Below, piece by piece: positions 1-10,027 of a DNA stretch of 64,000 nucleotides (the first letter of the stretch is position 1; every line of letters begins with the position of its first letter). Position numbers and translations under genes: made by a program. The notes below the pieces were generated by a model. It made no database searches, had not been told where the DNA came from, and worked only from the letters and a program-made list of their open reading frames with translations. The DNA is from an uncultured Clostridia bacterium (GTDB lineage Bacteria > Bacillota > Clostridia > Oscillospirales > Acutalibacteraceae), in the NCBI GenBank assembly GCA_937907605.1, contig CALCYI010000002.1, positions 62,001 through 126,000 of the forward strand, read 5' to 3'.

Positions 1-1243
1 TTTTATACTTACCGTTTGGCTTGAGCAGGTAGAGGTCAAATTTTTCGACTCTCTGTCCTTTGGTGATGTCCTCGCGCAGTACGCAGTATTTAAGCTTTTT
101 CGGAGAGTTGAACTTAAACTCAATAAAGCCGTCGGTGTCCTTAAGCTCTCCGAAGGTCTGGGAAATAACGGGATTTTCGTATATCGCGTTTATCTTCTCG
201 CCGAGCTTTTTTAGCCTACGCCTGTCCTTAAAGGGAATAACGCCCTTTCTGCTCGGCGGTACGTTAAGGAGTAAAAACGAGTTATTGCCCACGCTGTTCA
301 GATATATATCAAAGAGCTTCCCTGCGCTCTTAACCTTGCCGCCGCCCGGGTGGAACCAGCCCTTGCGTATTGAAACGTCAACCTCCGCGGGATACCATTT
401 AAGATACTGATTTCCCTTAAGCACCTCGCGCGAGCCCAAATCCTCGTCGGAGGATTTAATCTGCTGGAGCGCAGCCGCGCCCTCGGCGGTCTGCTGGGAG
501 TGCTTTTGAACGGTCTCCGCGACGGTGAGGTATTCGGGTACTACGCAGTATTCGCTCTTCCTCGCCTTGCCCGCTTCGTTACCTACCCAGCGCACGTCGG
601 GGCCGCAGATAGCGATAGCCGCCTCGGGCTGAAGCGTCCTTACGAGCTTATAGTACCTGTCCCAGTCGTAAGTGAAATCCTTTGCCACCGCGCCCTTTGC
701 GCCGTCAAACCAGACCTCGAAAATCTCGCCGTAGTCCGTGAGAAGCTCGGTAAGCTGACGGCAGAAGAAATCGTTATACATGGGCTCTCCGTAGCTCTTT
801 TCGTGCATATCCCACGGGGAGAGGTAAACTCCGAATTTAAGTCCCTCACCGTCGCAGGCGTTCTTTACCGCGCGGACTATATCAAGGGAGATTTCCGCGT
901 TCATAGAATTAAAGCGCGTAGTGCCCGTGTCCCACAGGCAGAAGCCGTCGTGGTGCTTACAGGTGAGAATAACGCCGCTCGCGCCCGAGGCTTTAATCGC
1001 CCTCGCCCATTGGTCAGGTCTGATTTTAAGTATGTCAAAATCGGAGAGCTGCTCCGTGGCGTTGCCCCATTCCCTGCCCGTTGCGGTATTCATACCGAAG
1101 TGGATAAAGCAGTAAAAGGGCTCGTCCGCCTTTTCAGCCTGCGCCTTTGTGGGCAGAACGGATAAATACCGCTCCACCTCTTCGTCAAACAGCGGATAGC
1201 CGTTATTCTTAGTCGTCCAGTTTTCATCAAGCCTGAGTTTCAT
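1..1243 (-). CDS. GH29 alpha-L-fucosidase, 3' end cut by window
   Basis: This is a cytoplasmic glycoside hydrolase expected to release terminal L-fucose from host or plant glycans. The visible 414 residues include the GH29 blocks HHDGF (residues 97-101) and EVWFDGAKG, whose Asp180 is the family nucleophile. No signal peptide is present. The ATG at 1243 is preceded by AAAGGG at a good distance. The start lies 17 nt inside the end of the MATE gene, so the two are probably translationally coupled in one operon with the GH38 mannosidase. The C-terminus lies outside the window. Confidence 0.88.
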   Translation of the reverse strand, partial: MKLRLDENWTTKNNGYPLFDEEVERYLSVLPTKAQAEKADEPFYCFIHFGMNTATGREWGNATEQLSDFDILKIRPDQWARAIKASGASGVILTCKHHDGFCLWDTGTTRFNSMNAEISLDIVRAVKNACDGEGLKFGVYLSPWDMHEKSYGEPMYNDFFCRQLTELLTDYGEIFEVWFDGAKGAVAKDFTYDWDRYYKLVRTLQPEAAIAICGPDVRWVGNEAGKARKSEYCVVPEYLTVAETVQKHSQQTAEGAAALQQIKSSDEDLGSREVLKGNQYLKWYPAEVDVSIRKGWFHPGGGKVKSAGKLFDIYLNSVGNNSFLLLNVPPSRKGVIPFKDRRRLKKLGEKINAIYENPVISQTFGELKDTDGFIEFKFNSPKKLKYCVLREDITKGQRVEKFDLYLLKPNGKYK

Positions 1244-2594
1244 ACTTTTTACCCTTTGTTTTATAATATAGCCTTGCAAGGAAGATAATTCCCCTGAAGC
1301 AAAGCTCAATCGTCATAGCAATCCATACGCCCTTAAGCCCGAGCCTCGGTGCGAGAAAAGCGGAGAGCGAAATCCTCATGCCCCACATACTCAGCAGGTT
1401 CATAAAGCTCGGAACGAGGGTATCGCCCATTCCCCTGAATACGCCCGTTGCGACTATTGAGGCGGCGAAAAGCGGCTCCGCAAAAAGCTCTATTCTCAGT
1501 ACCTCTGAGCCGAGGGAGTATATTTCGGGAACGGGAGTTAAAAGCCTCATCATAGACGGCGTGATAATATACATAAGCACGCCCGTAAGCCCCATTAAAG
1601 TCATACCGAAGAAGGTCGTAATCCAGCTTATGCGCCGCGTTAAGTCGCTACGCTTTGCGCCAATGGTCTGGCCAATCAGCGCGGTGGAGGCTGAGGCGAT
1701 ACCGTAGCCGGGCATATAGCACAGCCCCTCGGCAGTAACGGCAAGCGAATGAGCTGCCACGGATACCGAGCCGAGCGGCGAGATAATCCGCGTACTCATA
1801 ACGTAAGCGGAGGACATAATCATCTGCTCAAGACCTACAGGGAACGCAATTTTAAACGCGCGCTTCAGCTCCTCGCCTACTAAACAAAAGCCCTCCCCTT
1901 TTCTTAGATGAAGCGCAGGAGATTTTACCAAAAGCGAATACGCCATCGGAATTGCAATCGTAACTTCGGACAGCGCCGTACCGATAGCAGCGCCCGTAAC
2001 GCCGAGATGAAGGACGTAGATAAAAATATAATTATAGCCGATATCGAGCACGCACATAAGGCTTTCGAGAATACCCGGCGTACGCATATTACCCGTGCTT
2101 TCAAGCATACCCGCCGCAATGAAATGCAACATCATAAACGGGTGGGAAAGCATAATAATCAGAAAATAGCTTGAAGCGTCCTTTAATACTGCTTCCTCGC
2201 CGCCGAGCCACACGGGCAGAAAGCGGTGAATCGCAACCCCAATCAGCGTCAGAACGGCGCTGAAAAGAAAGGATATCAGCAAGCCCTGCTTCATAATCCG
2301 CCTTGCACCCGCCTCGTCGCCCGCGCCGATTTTTTGCGACACCTGGACGCTAAAACCGATTACGGCGGAATTACACAGCCCGCCGAAGAGCCAGGTCGTA
2401 GAGGACACCAGCCCGATGGCTGCCGTGGCGTTGCCGCCGAGATGGCCGACCATCGCGGCGTCCAGATATTCCATTACGATAATGGAAATCTGGGCAAGTA
2501 TCGTAGGGATACTCAAGCGCACGGTCAGCGCTAAAAGACGGTTCGTTTTAAATTCTGCGCCCTCGCGCATTTTAATTAAATAGTCGTTGTTCAA
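1227..2594 (-). CDS. MATE family efflux transporter
   Basis: A 455-residue integral membrane protein with about 12 hydrophobic segments and the MATE layout of two six-helix halves (for example PTILAQISIIVMEYLDAAMV near residue 30 and GLEQMIMSSAYVMSTR near 255). MATE proteins export cationic compounds using a Na+ or H+ gradient; the substrate here is unknown. It lies 4 nt after the GH38 mannosidase and overlaps the GH29 fucosidase by 17 nt. Co-transcription with two glycosidases is unusual and may mean a sugar-linked substrate, but that is inference. Confidence 0.88.
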   Translation of the reverse strand: MNNDYLIKMREGAEFKTNRLLALTVRLSIPTILAQISIIVMEYLDAAMVGHLGGNATAAIGLVSSTTWLFGGLCNSAVIGFSVQVSQKIGAGDEAGARRIMKQGLLISFLFSAVLTLIGVAIHRFLPVWLGGEEAVLKDASSYFLIIMLSHPFMMLHFIAAGMLESTGNMRTPGILESLMCVLDIGYNYIFIYVLHLGVTGAAIGTALSEVTIAIPMAYSLLVKSPALHLRKGEGFCLVGEELKRAFKIAFPVGLEQMIMSSAYVMSTRIISPLGSVSVAAHSLAVTAEGLCYMPGYGIASASTALIGQTIGAKRSDLTRRISWITTFFGMTLMGLTGVLMYIITPSMMRLLTPVPEIYSLGSEVLRIELFAEPLFAASIVATGVFRGMGDTLVPSFMNLLSMWGMRISLSAFLAPRLGLKGVWIAMTIELCFRGIIFLARLYYKTKGKKYETQA

Positions 2595-2598
2595 AGTA

Positions 2599-5500
2599 TT
2601 AATGTCCTGTAGTTTCTATCGTTCTCGTTGCGTAATGCCTCGTCGGCTGTTCAATACGCTTACCGTTTTTGCCGTTGTTGTTATGGCGTATAAAGTCGTC
2701 CTTGTCGTTTAAATTCCATACAAGCTTTGAATTGAAATACCAGAGTTTTTCCTCAAAGCTCTTTTTAAAGGTAAACGGTCTGTTGTTCTCAATTCTGTCA
2801 AAGAGCGGCGTTACGAGCTCAAAATCGCGCCCGTCAAGCTCCGTCGCGGCAAGAATAACGATATCGCTGTCGACGGGAAGCTCGGTCGGTCGGTCAAGGA
2901 TTTTAACCCAGTAGTAAAGTCCCTTTGCAAACTTAGTGTTCCCCTTATGGTCAAGGCAGTGGGTGAACTCGTAGCCGAGCCGTCCGTCCTTGATATACGC
3001 CGTCTCGCAGAAATCGTATAAATCCCAGCGCGCGTAAGCCTCGTGCGCGTCGTTAACAAATTCATTACCGCAAAAGTTGGTACAAAGCAGAGCCGTACCC
3101 GCGCCGAAGGTCTGTCCCGCCGCAGTCATCTCGCGGTCTGTTATATTAAAGTCAATTCCGCACGCCCTGATTTTATCAACCTTAAGCGTTTTCGGAATAA
3201 TCGTATTTGCGTTATACTCAAGCTCAAGCGGAGTCTGCACGGGCTTTTCGCCCTTTACGGCGCTCTCCTTAAGCGAAAACACGAAGGTTTTGACTTCGTA
3301 GGGCTTAAAGTCGCAGATAAGCTTGCCGTTTTCAACCCTTGCTTCGCCCCTGTATTCCTCGCTGCCCCACGCCTCATAGGCACTTTCAATCCCCTCGCCA
3401 AGCGTAAAGGTAAAGTCCTTTACATATTTGTTAGTACCCTCGTTAAAGCGGACTACGTACTCCGCCTTATAGCTATGGTGCTTTTTCTTTATACAGCGTA
3501 CTATAACGCCATTATCGCTGACGCTTCCGAAGGAATACTCGCTGCCGAGCACGCCCTCGTGCTTTGAGAATTTAACGGCGGCAAGCGGAGAAGTAAACTT
3601 CCTCGCTTCAAGCTGAGTGCCCTCTCCTACGTCTCCGTCGTGGGAGTAAATAGCGTAGGAGTAAAGGTTAAGCCCTAAATCCATCATCGACTGCATTGAG
3701 TCAATGCGGTAATTCTTCTTAGGCGTATGGAGTACGGTAAGGCGTAGCGTGTTATCACTGAACTTGTCCCAGCCGTGCTTACACTCGCTGATAACGGAAA
3801 CGCCGAATTCCCCGCTCTTATCCGTAATATCCGCCCACTTCTGCGCGGGAACCTCAAAGAGCTTTTCGCTCATATTCTTCCTCTTAATAGCGCCGAGCCC
3901 GAGGTCAAAGGTCGCCTGCCCGTTTTCGGCGGTAAAGGAAAATACGTTCTTTGCGAGAGTTCTCATACTCTGCCATTCAATTTCGCTGTAAACCTCAACG
4001 CACTCGCCCCCGTCGGTAAGGCAGATATAATTTTTAAAGGTACTCTTTTTGTCCTTCTGAATAACCTCAAAGGTAATTCTTGCGGGACCGTTTTCAACGA
4101 TTTTGAGCGACTCAAGCTCAGGTATACGGTCGGGCTCCTTATCAGCCTCTTTATAGTTCATCTCCCACGCAGGCCAGTCCTTTGAGCCCGTGTAGTTAAA
4201 GAGCCCGAGGACTATCGGCGCTGAGAGAAGCTCCCTTTGCGCCCTCTTATCTATAATCGAGGCTATGTCGCCGTTGTCGTTAAGGGTGATTTTATACTTT
4301 TCGTTCTCCGCGGTTTTACCGTTAACGGAAAGGCTACTTTCAACCTTTGAAACCCTCGTGCTTTCGCGCACGTCGTACACACGCAGGGAGAGCGGCTCAA
4401 GCTCAGCCTTGAAAATAAGCGCTTTAACCCCGCCCGCGTCGTCGATAATCTGAGAGGCGGTTTCGTTCCCGTCGCTGTCAAAAACGCGCAGATAATTTGT
4501 TTTAACGTTCTTAAGCTCGATTTTAACGAGCCCCGTGCGTTTTGCCTCAAGGGAGTTAAAAACGAGCACAGGCGTACCCTTACAGAACGAGGAGTCCATA
4601 AGCGATGAAGCGCGACCGAGCGCGTTTTCAAGCTCGCTGCTGAACTGATTAATGCTGAGCGCGTAATCGTTCCAGCTCCTTCTGTATACTCTCTGGCAGG
4701 AGGTTCCGGGCGTGTCGTCGTGGAACTGGTGCGCTATCGGGCGCTTCCATGCCTTGAGCAATACTTCCTCGTTATAGTCGGAAACGCCGAGGTATTCAGC
4801 CATAACGCTGCTTCTTTCAGCCATATCGCCGAGCTCCTGACATTTGGCGTTCCATCGCTTTCCGATTGCCCTCGAGGTGTAGCCGCCGACCCCGTGGTTT
4901 TGCATAATAAGCTCGGTTTTCCACACGGGGAGCGAGCCCTTCACTCTCTCGGGAAGGGTTTCCATATCGCGAAAGATTTGGTCAGCCGAAGCTGCGATTA
5001 CCTCAATATCGCTTTCATTATTTTTCTTTATCTCGCCTTCGACGAACTTAACGGTAGCCTCCTGCGGAGCGCCGCCCCTGTCGCCGATACCGTGGAAAAT
5101 ATACGTCATATCAAGACCGTATTTTTCATTCTCCTTAAGCTTATTCTGTACGAAATCCCAGTCGCGAAGCTTAGTGAGGGTGAAGTAATAATCGTGCGGG
5201 TTACAGGAGGCGTAAATGCTCTCCCCGTCAACGCCCTCCCACCTTCCGAGGTCGAAGGGTACGCCGTAGGCGCTGCCCCACGCGAGCTTCTGGGTAGTGA
5301 AGCCGAGGAGGTGTGCGTGATGAGCAATGCTCGGGAGCGCCCAGCCGAAGCCGAAGCAGTCGGGCAGGTAAATATCGCAGGAGCGCTTGCCGAACTTTTC
5401 GTCAAAATATGAATTGCCTATCAGGATATTCCTGAATAGCGCCTCGGGGGACGGACAGTTTACGTCGCCGTTTTCAAACGCGGAGCCCGTCACGTTCCAG

Positions 5501-5730
5501 CGCCCGTCGGCTATGTAGCCCTTGAGCTCCTCGAAAAGCTCGGGATAATACTCCTCCATAAGCTCATAGCGGTACGAGCCCTCAAAGGAGAAAACGTAGC
5601 TCGGATACTTTTTTAAAAGAGCAAAGTTTTCAACGAGCGTGTTATAGATGTACTTACTCGTAGTGGTCTCAAAATCCCATGACCACACGGTATCAAGGTG
5701 GGAGGTCGCAACGGTATAAATCTTTTTCAT
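2599..5730 (-). CDS. GH38 alpha-mannosidase
   Basis: A 1043-residue protein of usual GH38 length. The N-terminal catalytic domain shows the zinc-binding HLD motif (His11, Asp13) and YLPDCFGFG with Asp124 as the expected nucleophile. The C-terminal half is the beta-rich GH38 region. There is no signal peptide, so it should act on imported or cytoplasmic mannosides. The ATG is preceded by AGGAGGG. It is the first gene of the mannosidase-MATE-fucosidase operon, which points to breakdown of N-glycan or related mannose/fucose glycans. Confidence 0.9.
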   Translation of the reverse strand: MKKIYTVATSHLDTVWSWDFETTTSKYIYNTLVENFALLKKYPSYVFSFEGSYRYELMEEYYPELFEELKGYIADGRWNVTGSAFENGDVNCPSPEALFRNILIGNSYFDEKFGKRSCDIYLPDCFGFGWALPSIAHHAHLLGFTTQKLAWGSAYGVPFDLGRWEGVDGESIYASCNPHDYYFTLTKLRDWDFVQNKLKENEKYGLDMTYIFHGIGDRGGAPQEATVKFVEGEIKKNNESDIEVIAASADQIFRDMETLPERVKGSLPVWKTELIMQNHGVGGYTSRAIGKRWNAKCQELGDMAERSSVMAEYLGVSDYNEEVLLKAWKRPIAHQFHDDTPGTSCQRVYRRSWNDYALSINQFSSELENALGRASSLMDSSFCKGTPVLVFNSLEAKRTGLVKIELKNVKTNYLRVFDSDGNETASQIIDDAGGVKALIFKAELEPLSLRVYDVRESTRVSKVESSLSVNGKTAENEKYKITLNDNGDIASIIDKRAQRELLSAPIVLGLFNYTGSKDWPAWEMNYKEADKEPDRIPELESLKIVENGPARITFEVIQKDKKSTFKNYICLTDGGECVEVYSEIEWQSMRTLAKNVFSFTAENGQATFDLGLGAIKRKNMSEKLFEVPAQKWADITDKSGEFGVSVISECKHGWDKFSDNTLRLTVLHTPKKNYRIDSMQSMMDLGLNLYSYAIYSHDGDVGEGTQLEARKFTSPLAAVKFSKHEGVLGSEYSFGSVSDNGVIVRCIKKKHHSYKAEYVVRFNEGTNKYVKDFTFTLGEGIESAYEAWGSEEYRGEARVENGKLICDFKPYEVKTFVFSLKESAVKGEKPVQTPLELEYNANTIIPKTLKVDKIRACGIDFNITDREMTAAGQTFGAGTALLCTNFCGNEFVNDAHEAYARWDLYDFCETAYIKDGRLGYEFTHCLDHKGNTKFAKGLYYWVKILDRPTELPVDSDIVILAATELDGRDFELVTPLFDRIENNRPFTFKKSFEEKLWYFNSKLVWNLNDKDDFIRHNNNGKNGKRIEQPTRHYATRTIETTGH

Positions 5731-5796
5731 AAATATACCCTCCTGTAGTTTGTACCTATATTATATTCTATTTATAAGAAGTAATCAATAAAAAAA

Positions 5797-5822
5797 TAAA
5801 CGGAGCCCGAGGACTCCGTTTA
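5797..5822 (-). terminator. Intrinsic terminator of the P-ATPase gene
   Basis: A 9-bp stem (TAAACGGAG paired with CTCCGTTTA) with an 8-base loop lies just after the stop at 5828. On the minus strand it is followed by a T-rich run. It separates the ATPase transcript from the GH38 operon. Confidence 0.85.
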
Positions 5823-5827
5823 AACAA

Positions 5828-8503
5828 TTATTTCTTTGCAATTCGTCTTATAAGCTTTACAATTTCGACTATCGGTATTACGAGGAAGGCGATACCGAGG
5901 GAGGTTGCATATTCCGTCAGCGTAATTTCCGCAAAGCCGAACGCTTCTGCAAGGAACGGAACGTAGATTACAACCGTCGAGAGTATCAGCGAAAGCACCA
6001 TAGCGCCTACAAGATACCAGTTAATACTGCCCATCTGTACTATCGACTGACGGCGCGAGCGCATATTGAAGGAGTGGAAAATCTCCGCCATTGAAAGAGT
6101 AAGGAACGCCATCGTCATACCGTTTCTGTGGATTTCCTCGCCGATTTCGCCGAACACTCCTCCGATACCTACCGTACCGTTTGAGCCCATGATAATACCC
6201 GCAATGTAAGCCGCAAGGGTGAGCACGGTTACCATAATACCCTGCCATGCGCAGTCAAAGCCCATACCGCCTGAGAAGATACCGTCCCTGCTGTCACGCG
6301 GAGCGCGCTTCATAATATCCCTTTCGCCCTTTTCCATACCGAGAGCGAGCGCCGGGAAGCAGTCCGTAATAAGATTAATCCAGAGCAGGTGAACGGGCTC
6401 AAAGAGCGTGAAGCCGAGCAGAGTCGCAATAAAGATTGAGAGCACCTCGGAGAGATTTGAGGAGAGCAGAAACTGAATTGACGCGCGGATATTGTCGTAA
6501 ATTCTTCTTCCCTCTTCAACCGCGGAAACTATCGTAGCGAAGTTATCGTCGGCGAGCACCATATCCGCAACGTTCTTCGTAACGTCGGTGCCCGTAATGC
6601 CCATACCTACGCCGATGTCGGCGTTTTTGATTGACGGAGCGTCGTTAACGCCGTCGCCAGTCATCGCGGTAATCATACCGCGCTTTCTCCAAGCCTTTAC
6701 TATCCTTACCTTATGCTCGGGCTGTACGCGTGCGTATACCGAGAATTCCTCAATCCTTTCGTCAAGCTCCTCGTCGGAAAGCTTGTTGAGGTCTGCGCCC
6801 GTGATAGCCTGGCTCTCGTCGGTGATGATACCGAGAGATTTGGCGATAGCAATAGCGGTATCCCTGTGGTCGCCCGTAATCATAATCGGTCTGATACCCG
6901 CAGAGGCACATTCCTTTATAGCGTCCACAACCTCGGGACGTACGGGGTCAATCATACCCGTTAAGCCGATATAGCAGAGGTTTCTTTCAAGCTCGTCGGC
7001 TTCGTTAGACGGCTGCTCGTCGTAAACTCTCATAGCCGCGCAGAGAACGCGCAGCGCCTTGTCAGCCATTTCCTTATTTTCAGCGGCAATCTGCGCCCTG
7101 AGCCCGTCCGTCATAGGTACTCTCTTACCGTCAACGAGCGCCGTGTCGCACCTTGAGAGCACTACGTCGGGAGCGCCCTTCGTATACTGTACGAAGCCCA
7201 TCGGGGTTTCGTGTACGGTGGACATCATCTTTCTCATTGAGTCGAACGGAGCCTCGCCTACACGGGGGCTCTTTTCCTCAAGCTCATATTTCTTAAGCCC
7301 GAGCTTGTTAGCATATGCAACGAGCGCCGCCTCCGTGGGCTCGCCCTTAACGGTACCGTCGTCCTGAAGCTCCGCGTCGCAGCAGAGCGCCATAGCCGTT
7401 GCAAGCAGGGTTTCGTCGTCTCCCTTATACTCAACGACGGTCATCTTGTTCTGAGTAAGCGTACCCGTCTTATCCGAGCAGATAATCTGGGTACAGCCGA
7501 GGGTTTCAACCGCGGTGAGCTTACGGATAACCGCGTTTCTCTTGCTCATCTTGGTAACGCCGATTGAAAGCACGATGGTAACTACCGCCGCGAGTCCCTC
7601 GGGGATTGCCGCAACCGCGAGCGATACGGCTACCATAAAGAAGTTGAGCGTGGTTTCAAAGGTGATTTTATCGCCCACGATAAGCGAGCGTACTATGTCA
7701 AACGCGAAGATGAAAATACATATTCCGAGCACGAGGATCGAAAGTATTTTTGAAAGCTGATTGAGCTTAATCTGGAGCGGGGTTTCCTCGTTCTCAGCCT
7801 GCGCAAGAGCGTCGGCAATCTTGCCCATTTCGGTATCCATACCCGTCGCTACAACTACCGCCTTGCCGCGTCCGTAAACGACGTTTGAGCCCATATAGCA
7901 CATATTTCTTCTGTCGCCGAGCGGAACGTCGTCGGCGCCCTCTGACTCGATAATATCACAGGTCTTATTAACAGGAACGGACTCGCCCGTGAGCGCCGCC
8001 TCCTCAATCTTCATCGAGGCGTTTTCGATAATACGGCAGTCCGCGGGAACGCTGTCGCCCGCTTCAAGCACTACTATATCGCCCACTACGATATCCTCAG
8101 TCCTTACGTCGATAAGCTTACCGCCGCGTATAACCTTGGACGTTGCCGCCGCAATCTCCTGCAGCGCCTCTATTGCCTTTTCAGCCTTCGATTCCTGATA
8201 TACGCCGAGCACCGCGTTGATAATTACTACTACCATAATAATTACAACGTCTGCGTAGCCCTCGCCGTCGCCGCCTACTACCGCCGTAACCGCGCTGATA
8301 ACGGCAGCAACGATGAGTATAATAATCATCGGGTCTGCAAGCTGGGACAAAAATCTCTTAAGCAGAGAATCCTTCTTGCCCTCGGCAAGCTTGTTCTTTC
8401 CGTTTTCCTCAAGGCGCTTTGCAGCCTCATTTTCGGAAAGTCCTGTAATCGAGGTTTTGTTTTTCTCCATAACCTCAGAAAACGGTCTTAAATATTCCTT
8501 CAT
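5828..8503 (-). CDS. P2-type Ca2+-transporting ATPase
   Basis: An 891-residue cation pump with the actuator TGES (172-175), the phosphorylation motif SDKTGTLT (Asp344), a GDGVND hinge and ten membrane segments. The SERCA-type ion ligands appear present: PEGL in M4 (301-304), SSNLSEV in M5, NLITD in M6 and MAEIFHS in M8. This suggests both calcium sites may be intact, unlike the single-site bacterial pumps such as LMCA1; that is inference from motifs. Expected role: export of Ca2+ (or Mn2+) from the cytoplasm. The ribosome site is CGGAGG. The D,D-carboxypeptidase lies 32 nt upstream on the same strand. Confidence 0.9.
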   Translation of the reverse strand: MKEYLRPFSEVMEKNKTSITGLSENEAAKRLEENGKNKLAEGKKDSLLKRFLSQLADPMIIILIVAAVISAVTAVVGGDGEGYADVVIIMVVVIINAVLGVYQESKAEKAIEALQEIAAATSKVIRGGKLIDVRTEDIVVGDIVVLEAGDSVPADCRIIENASMKIEEAALTGESVPVNKTCDIIESEGADDVPLGDRRNMCYMGSNVVYGRGKAVVVATGMDTEMGKIADALAQAENEETPLQIKLNQLSKILSILVLGICIFIFAFDIVRSLIVGDKITFETTLNFFMVAVSLAVAAIPEGLAAVVTIVLSIGVTKMSKRNAVIRKLTAVETLGCTQIICSDKTGTLTQNKMTVVEYKGDDETLLATAMALCCDAELQDDGTVKGEPTEAALVAYANKLGLKKYELEEKSPRVGEAPFDSMRKMMSTVHETPMGFVQYTKGAPDVVLSRCDTALVDGKRVPMTDGLRAQIAAENKEMADKALRVLCAAMRVYDEQPSNEADELERNLCYIGLTGMIDPVRPEVVDAIKECASAGIRPIMITGDHRDTAIAIAKSLGIITDESQAITGADLNKLSDEELDERIEEFSVYARVQPEHKVRIVKAWRKRGMITAMTGDGVNDAPSIKNADIGVGMGITGTDVTKNVADMVLADDNFATIVSAVEEGRRIYDNIRASIQFLLSSNLSEVLSIFIATLLGFTLFEPVHLLWINLITDCFPALALGMEKGERDIMKRAPRDSRDGIFSGGMGFDCAWQGIMVTVLTLAAYIAGIIMGSNGTVGIGGVFGEIGEEIHRNGMTMAFLTLSMAEIFHSFNMRSRRQSIVQMGSINWYLVGAMVLSLILSTVVIYVPFLAEAFGFAEITLTEYATSLGIAFLVIPIVEIVKLIRRIAKK

Positions 8504-8535
8504 ATATATCCTCCGTATATTGATAATCCCTGTCT

Positions 8536-9948
8536 CTATTTGCGTTTCGGCGGCTGAAGATTATTGCGCTGCCTCTCATAGTATTCGCGGCTGAGCTGCT
8601 CGTCAAGGGCTTCCCTTCTCCTGCGCTTTTCGGCAAGGCGCTTCTTGTCACGCCTTAAGCGCTTAATGAAAACGTAAATATACAGAATTACGAGCGCTAT
8701 CAGCACAAGAGTAATCGCAAGCACGGCCTTGCGCCCGAAGAAATTTTTAAGTGCGTTTGCAATTTTCAGGAAGGTGGAGAGCTCAACACTCTGGGCAGAA
8801 ACGAGGTCAAAGGTCGCTATAATCTTATCGCCGTAAATCACGTTAGCCTCGCAGATTTTTTCGCCCTGAGTTATCGGGGCTTCAAGCTCCGCGGGAGGCT
8901 CTATGGGGGTAATCATAACTGCCGACGGGTCAAGCGACGACGGCACGAGAGCGGTAACGTCCTCCTTTGAAATCAGCCCCACGCCGTCCGCGTCCTTGCC
9001 GTTAATAACGGGTATCTCGCTGATAATATCGTTCGACTTAATAACCGTCGAATACTTAAGCGAGTCAAACGCCCAGTCAAAGAGCGACGCCGCGTCAATG
9101 AAGGAGCACTTTGTATCGTAGCCCTTGAGCTTCTTAACGGGCGAGTCCATTACGATTGCAAGGTAGTTATAGCCGTCCTTGGACGCCTTCGTGATAACAC
9201 AGTAGCCCGCCTCGCTCGTTGAGCCCGTCTTAATACCCTCGGCATATTCGTAGTAATAGGTTACGTGGAATCTGTCGAGCATAAAGTTAGTATGAATATA
9301 CGTATATCCGTGGAACTCGCAGCTTTTCAGGCTTGAAATCTTATTAAATGTTTCGTTCTTCATCGCCTCAAGTGTGATGAGCGCCATATCGGCGGGGGTT
9401 GTATAGTGGTTTTCGTCGTGGAGTCCGTCGCAGTTTACGAAATTGGTACCCGTACAGCCTATCGACTTAACCCAGTTGTTCATAAGCTTTACGAACTCTG
9501 TAATACCGCCCGCCGCCATTTCCGCGATAACGTTGCACGCGTCGCAGGCAGAGTAAACGAGCACGAGCTCAAGAAGCTTTTCAGCCGTTATTTCCTCGCC
9601 GATTTCAAGCCCCGCAACCTGCGCGCCCGTACCATAAAGAACGGTAATCGCGTTTTTCGAAACCTTAGTTTTCGCCTTAAGGTCGGGAATATTATTGAGC
9701 GCGACTATCGCAGTAACTATTTTGGTAAGGGAGGCGGGATACTTTTTCTTGTCCTTATTCTTTTGCGCTATTACGGGGTGGGTATCGTCGTCAAGGCTTA
9801 TGAGCATATACGCGTCGGCGTAAATCTCGCTTGATACGTTATACATTCCCTCGTCGTTATTCTTATCCTTCGCCTGCGCCGAAAGAGGCGCAAAAAGCGA
9901 TACTATTATTATACATAAAGCCGCCATCAGCGACGTAATCTTTTTCAT
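8536..9948 (-). CDS. D-alanyl-D-alanine carboxypeptidase, peptidase S11 (DacF-like)
   Basis: A 470-residue penicillin-binding protein that trims the terminal D-Ala from peptidoglycan stem peptides outside the membrane. It has a signal peptide (1-26, ending in SAQA), the catalytic SLTK (Ser73, Lys76) and KTG (240-242). The second motif, normally SxN, reads SAC (133-135), so the usual Asn is Cys. After a beta-rich C-terminal domain comes a membrane helix near 410-430 and a very basic cytoplasmic tail. The helix is an unusual bitopic anchor in place of the amphipathic one. AGGTG precedes the ATG. It may be co-transcribed with the downstream P-ATPase. Confidence 0.88.
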   Translation of the reverse strand: MKKITSLMAALCIIIVSLFAPLSAQAKDKNNDEGMYNVSSEIYADAYMLISLDDDTHPVIAQKNKDKKKYPASLTKIVTAIVALNNIPDLKAKTKVSKNAITVLYGTGAQVAGLEIGEEITAEKLLELVLVYSACDACNVIAEMAAGGITEFVKLMNNWVKSIGCTGTNFVNCDGLHDENHYTTPADMALITLEAMKNETFNKISSLKSCEFHGYTYIHTNFMLDRFHVTYYYEYAEGIKTGSTSEAGYCVITKASKDGYNYLAIVMDSPVKKLKGYDTKCSFIDAASLFDWAFDSLKYSTVIKSNDIISEIPVINGKDADGVGLISKEDVTALVPSSLDPSAVMITPIEPPAELEAPITQGEKICEANVIYGDKIIATFDLVSAQSVELSTFLKIANALKNFFGRKAVLAITLVLIALVILYIYVFIKRLRRDKKRLAEKRRRREALDEQLSREYYERQRNNLQPPKRK

Positions 9949-9952
9949 ACTC

Positions 9953-9981
9953 TTGACACCTGTAAAATTAAAAGTTATTAT
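9953..9981 (+). promoter_or_regulatory. Sigma-A promoter of the metallophosphoesterase
   Basis: TTGACA at 9953-9958, a 17-bp spacer and TATTAT at 9976-9981. Transcription would begin near 9988, 40 nt before the ATG at 10028. It overlaps a divergent promoter for the carboxypeptidase. Confidence 0.65.
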
Positions 9982-9982
9982 T

Positions 9983-10011
9983 ATATTATCACATTGATTT
10001 TAAGAATACAA
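9983..10011 (-). promoter_or_regulatory. Possible promoter of the D,D-carboxypeptidase
   Basis: On the minus strand TTGTAT (10006-10011) and TAATAT (9983-9988) are 17 bp apart. Start would fall just before the AGGTG site of the carboxypeptidase. The match is moderate. Confidence 0.4.
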
Positions 10012-10027
10012 GAAGGATTTATATATT

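Noticed and set aside
500..1165. Long plus-strand frame of 221 codons
   Set aside because: It is the reverse of the GH29 gene, whose minus-strand product has clear catalytic motifs.
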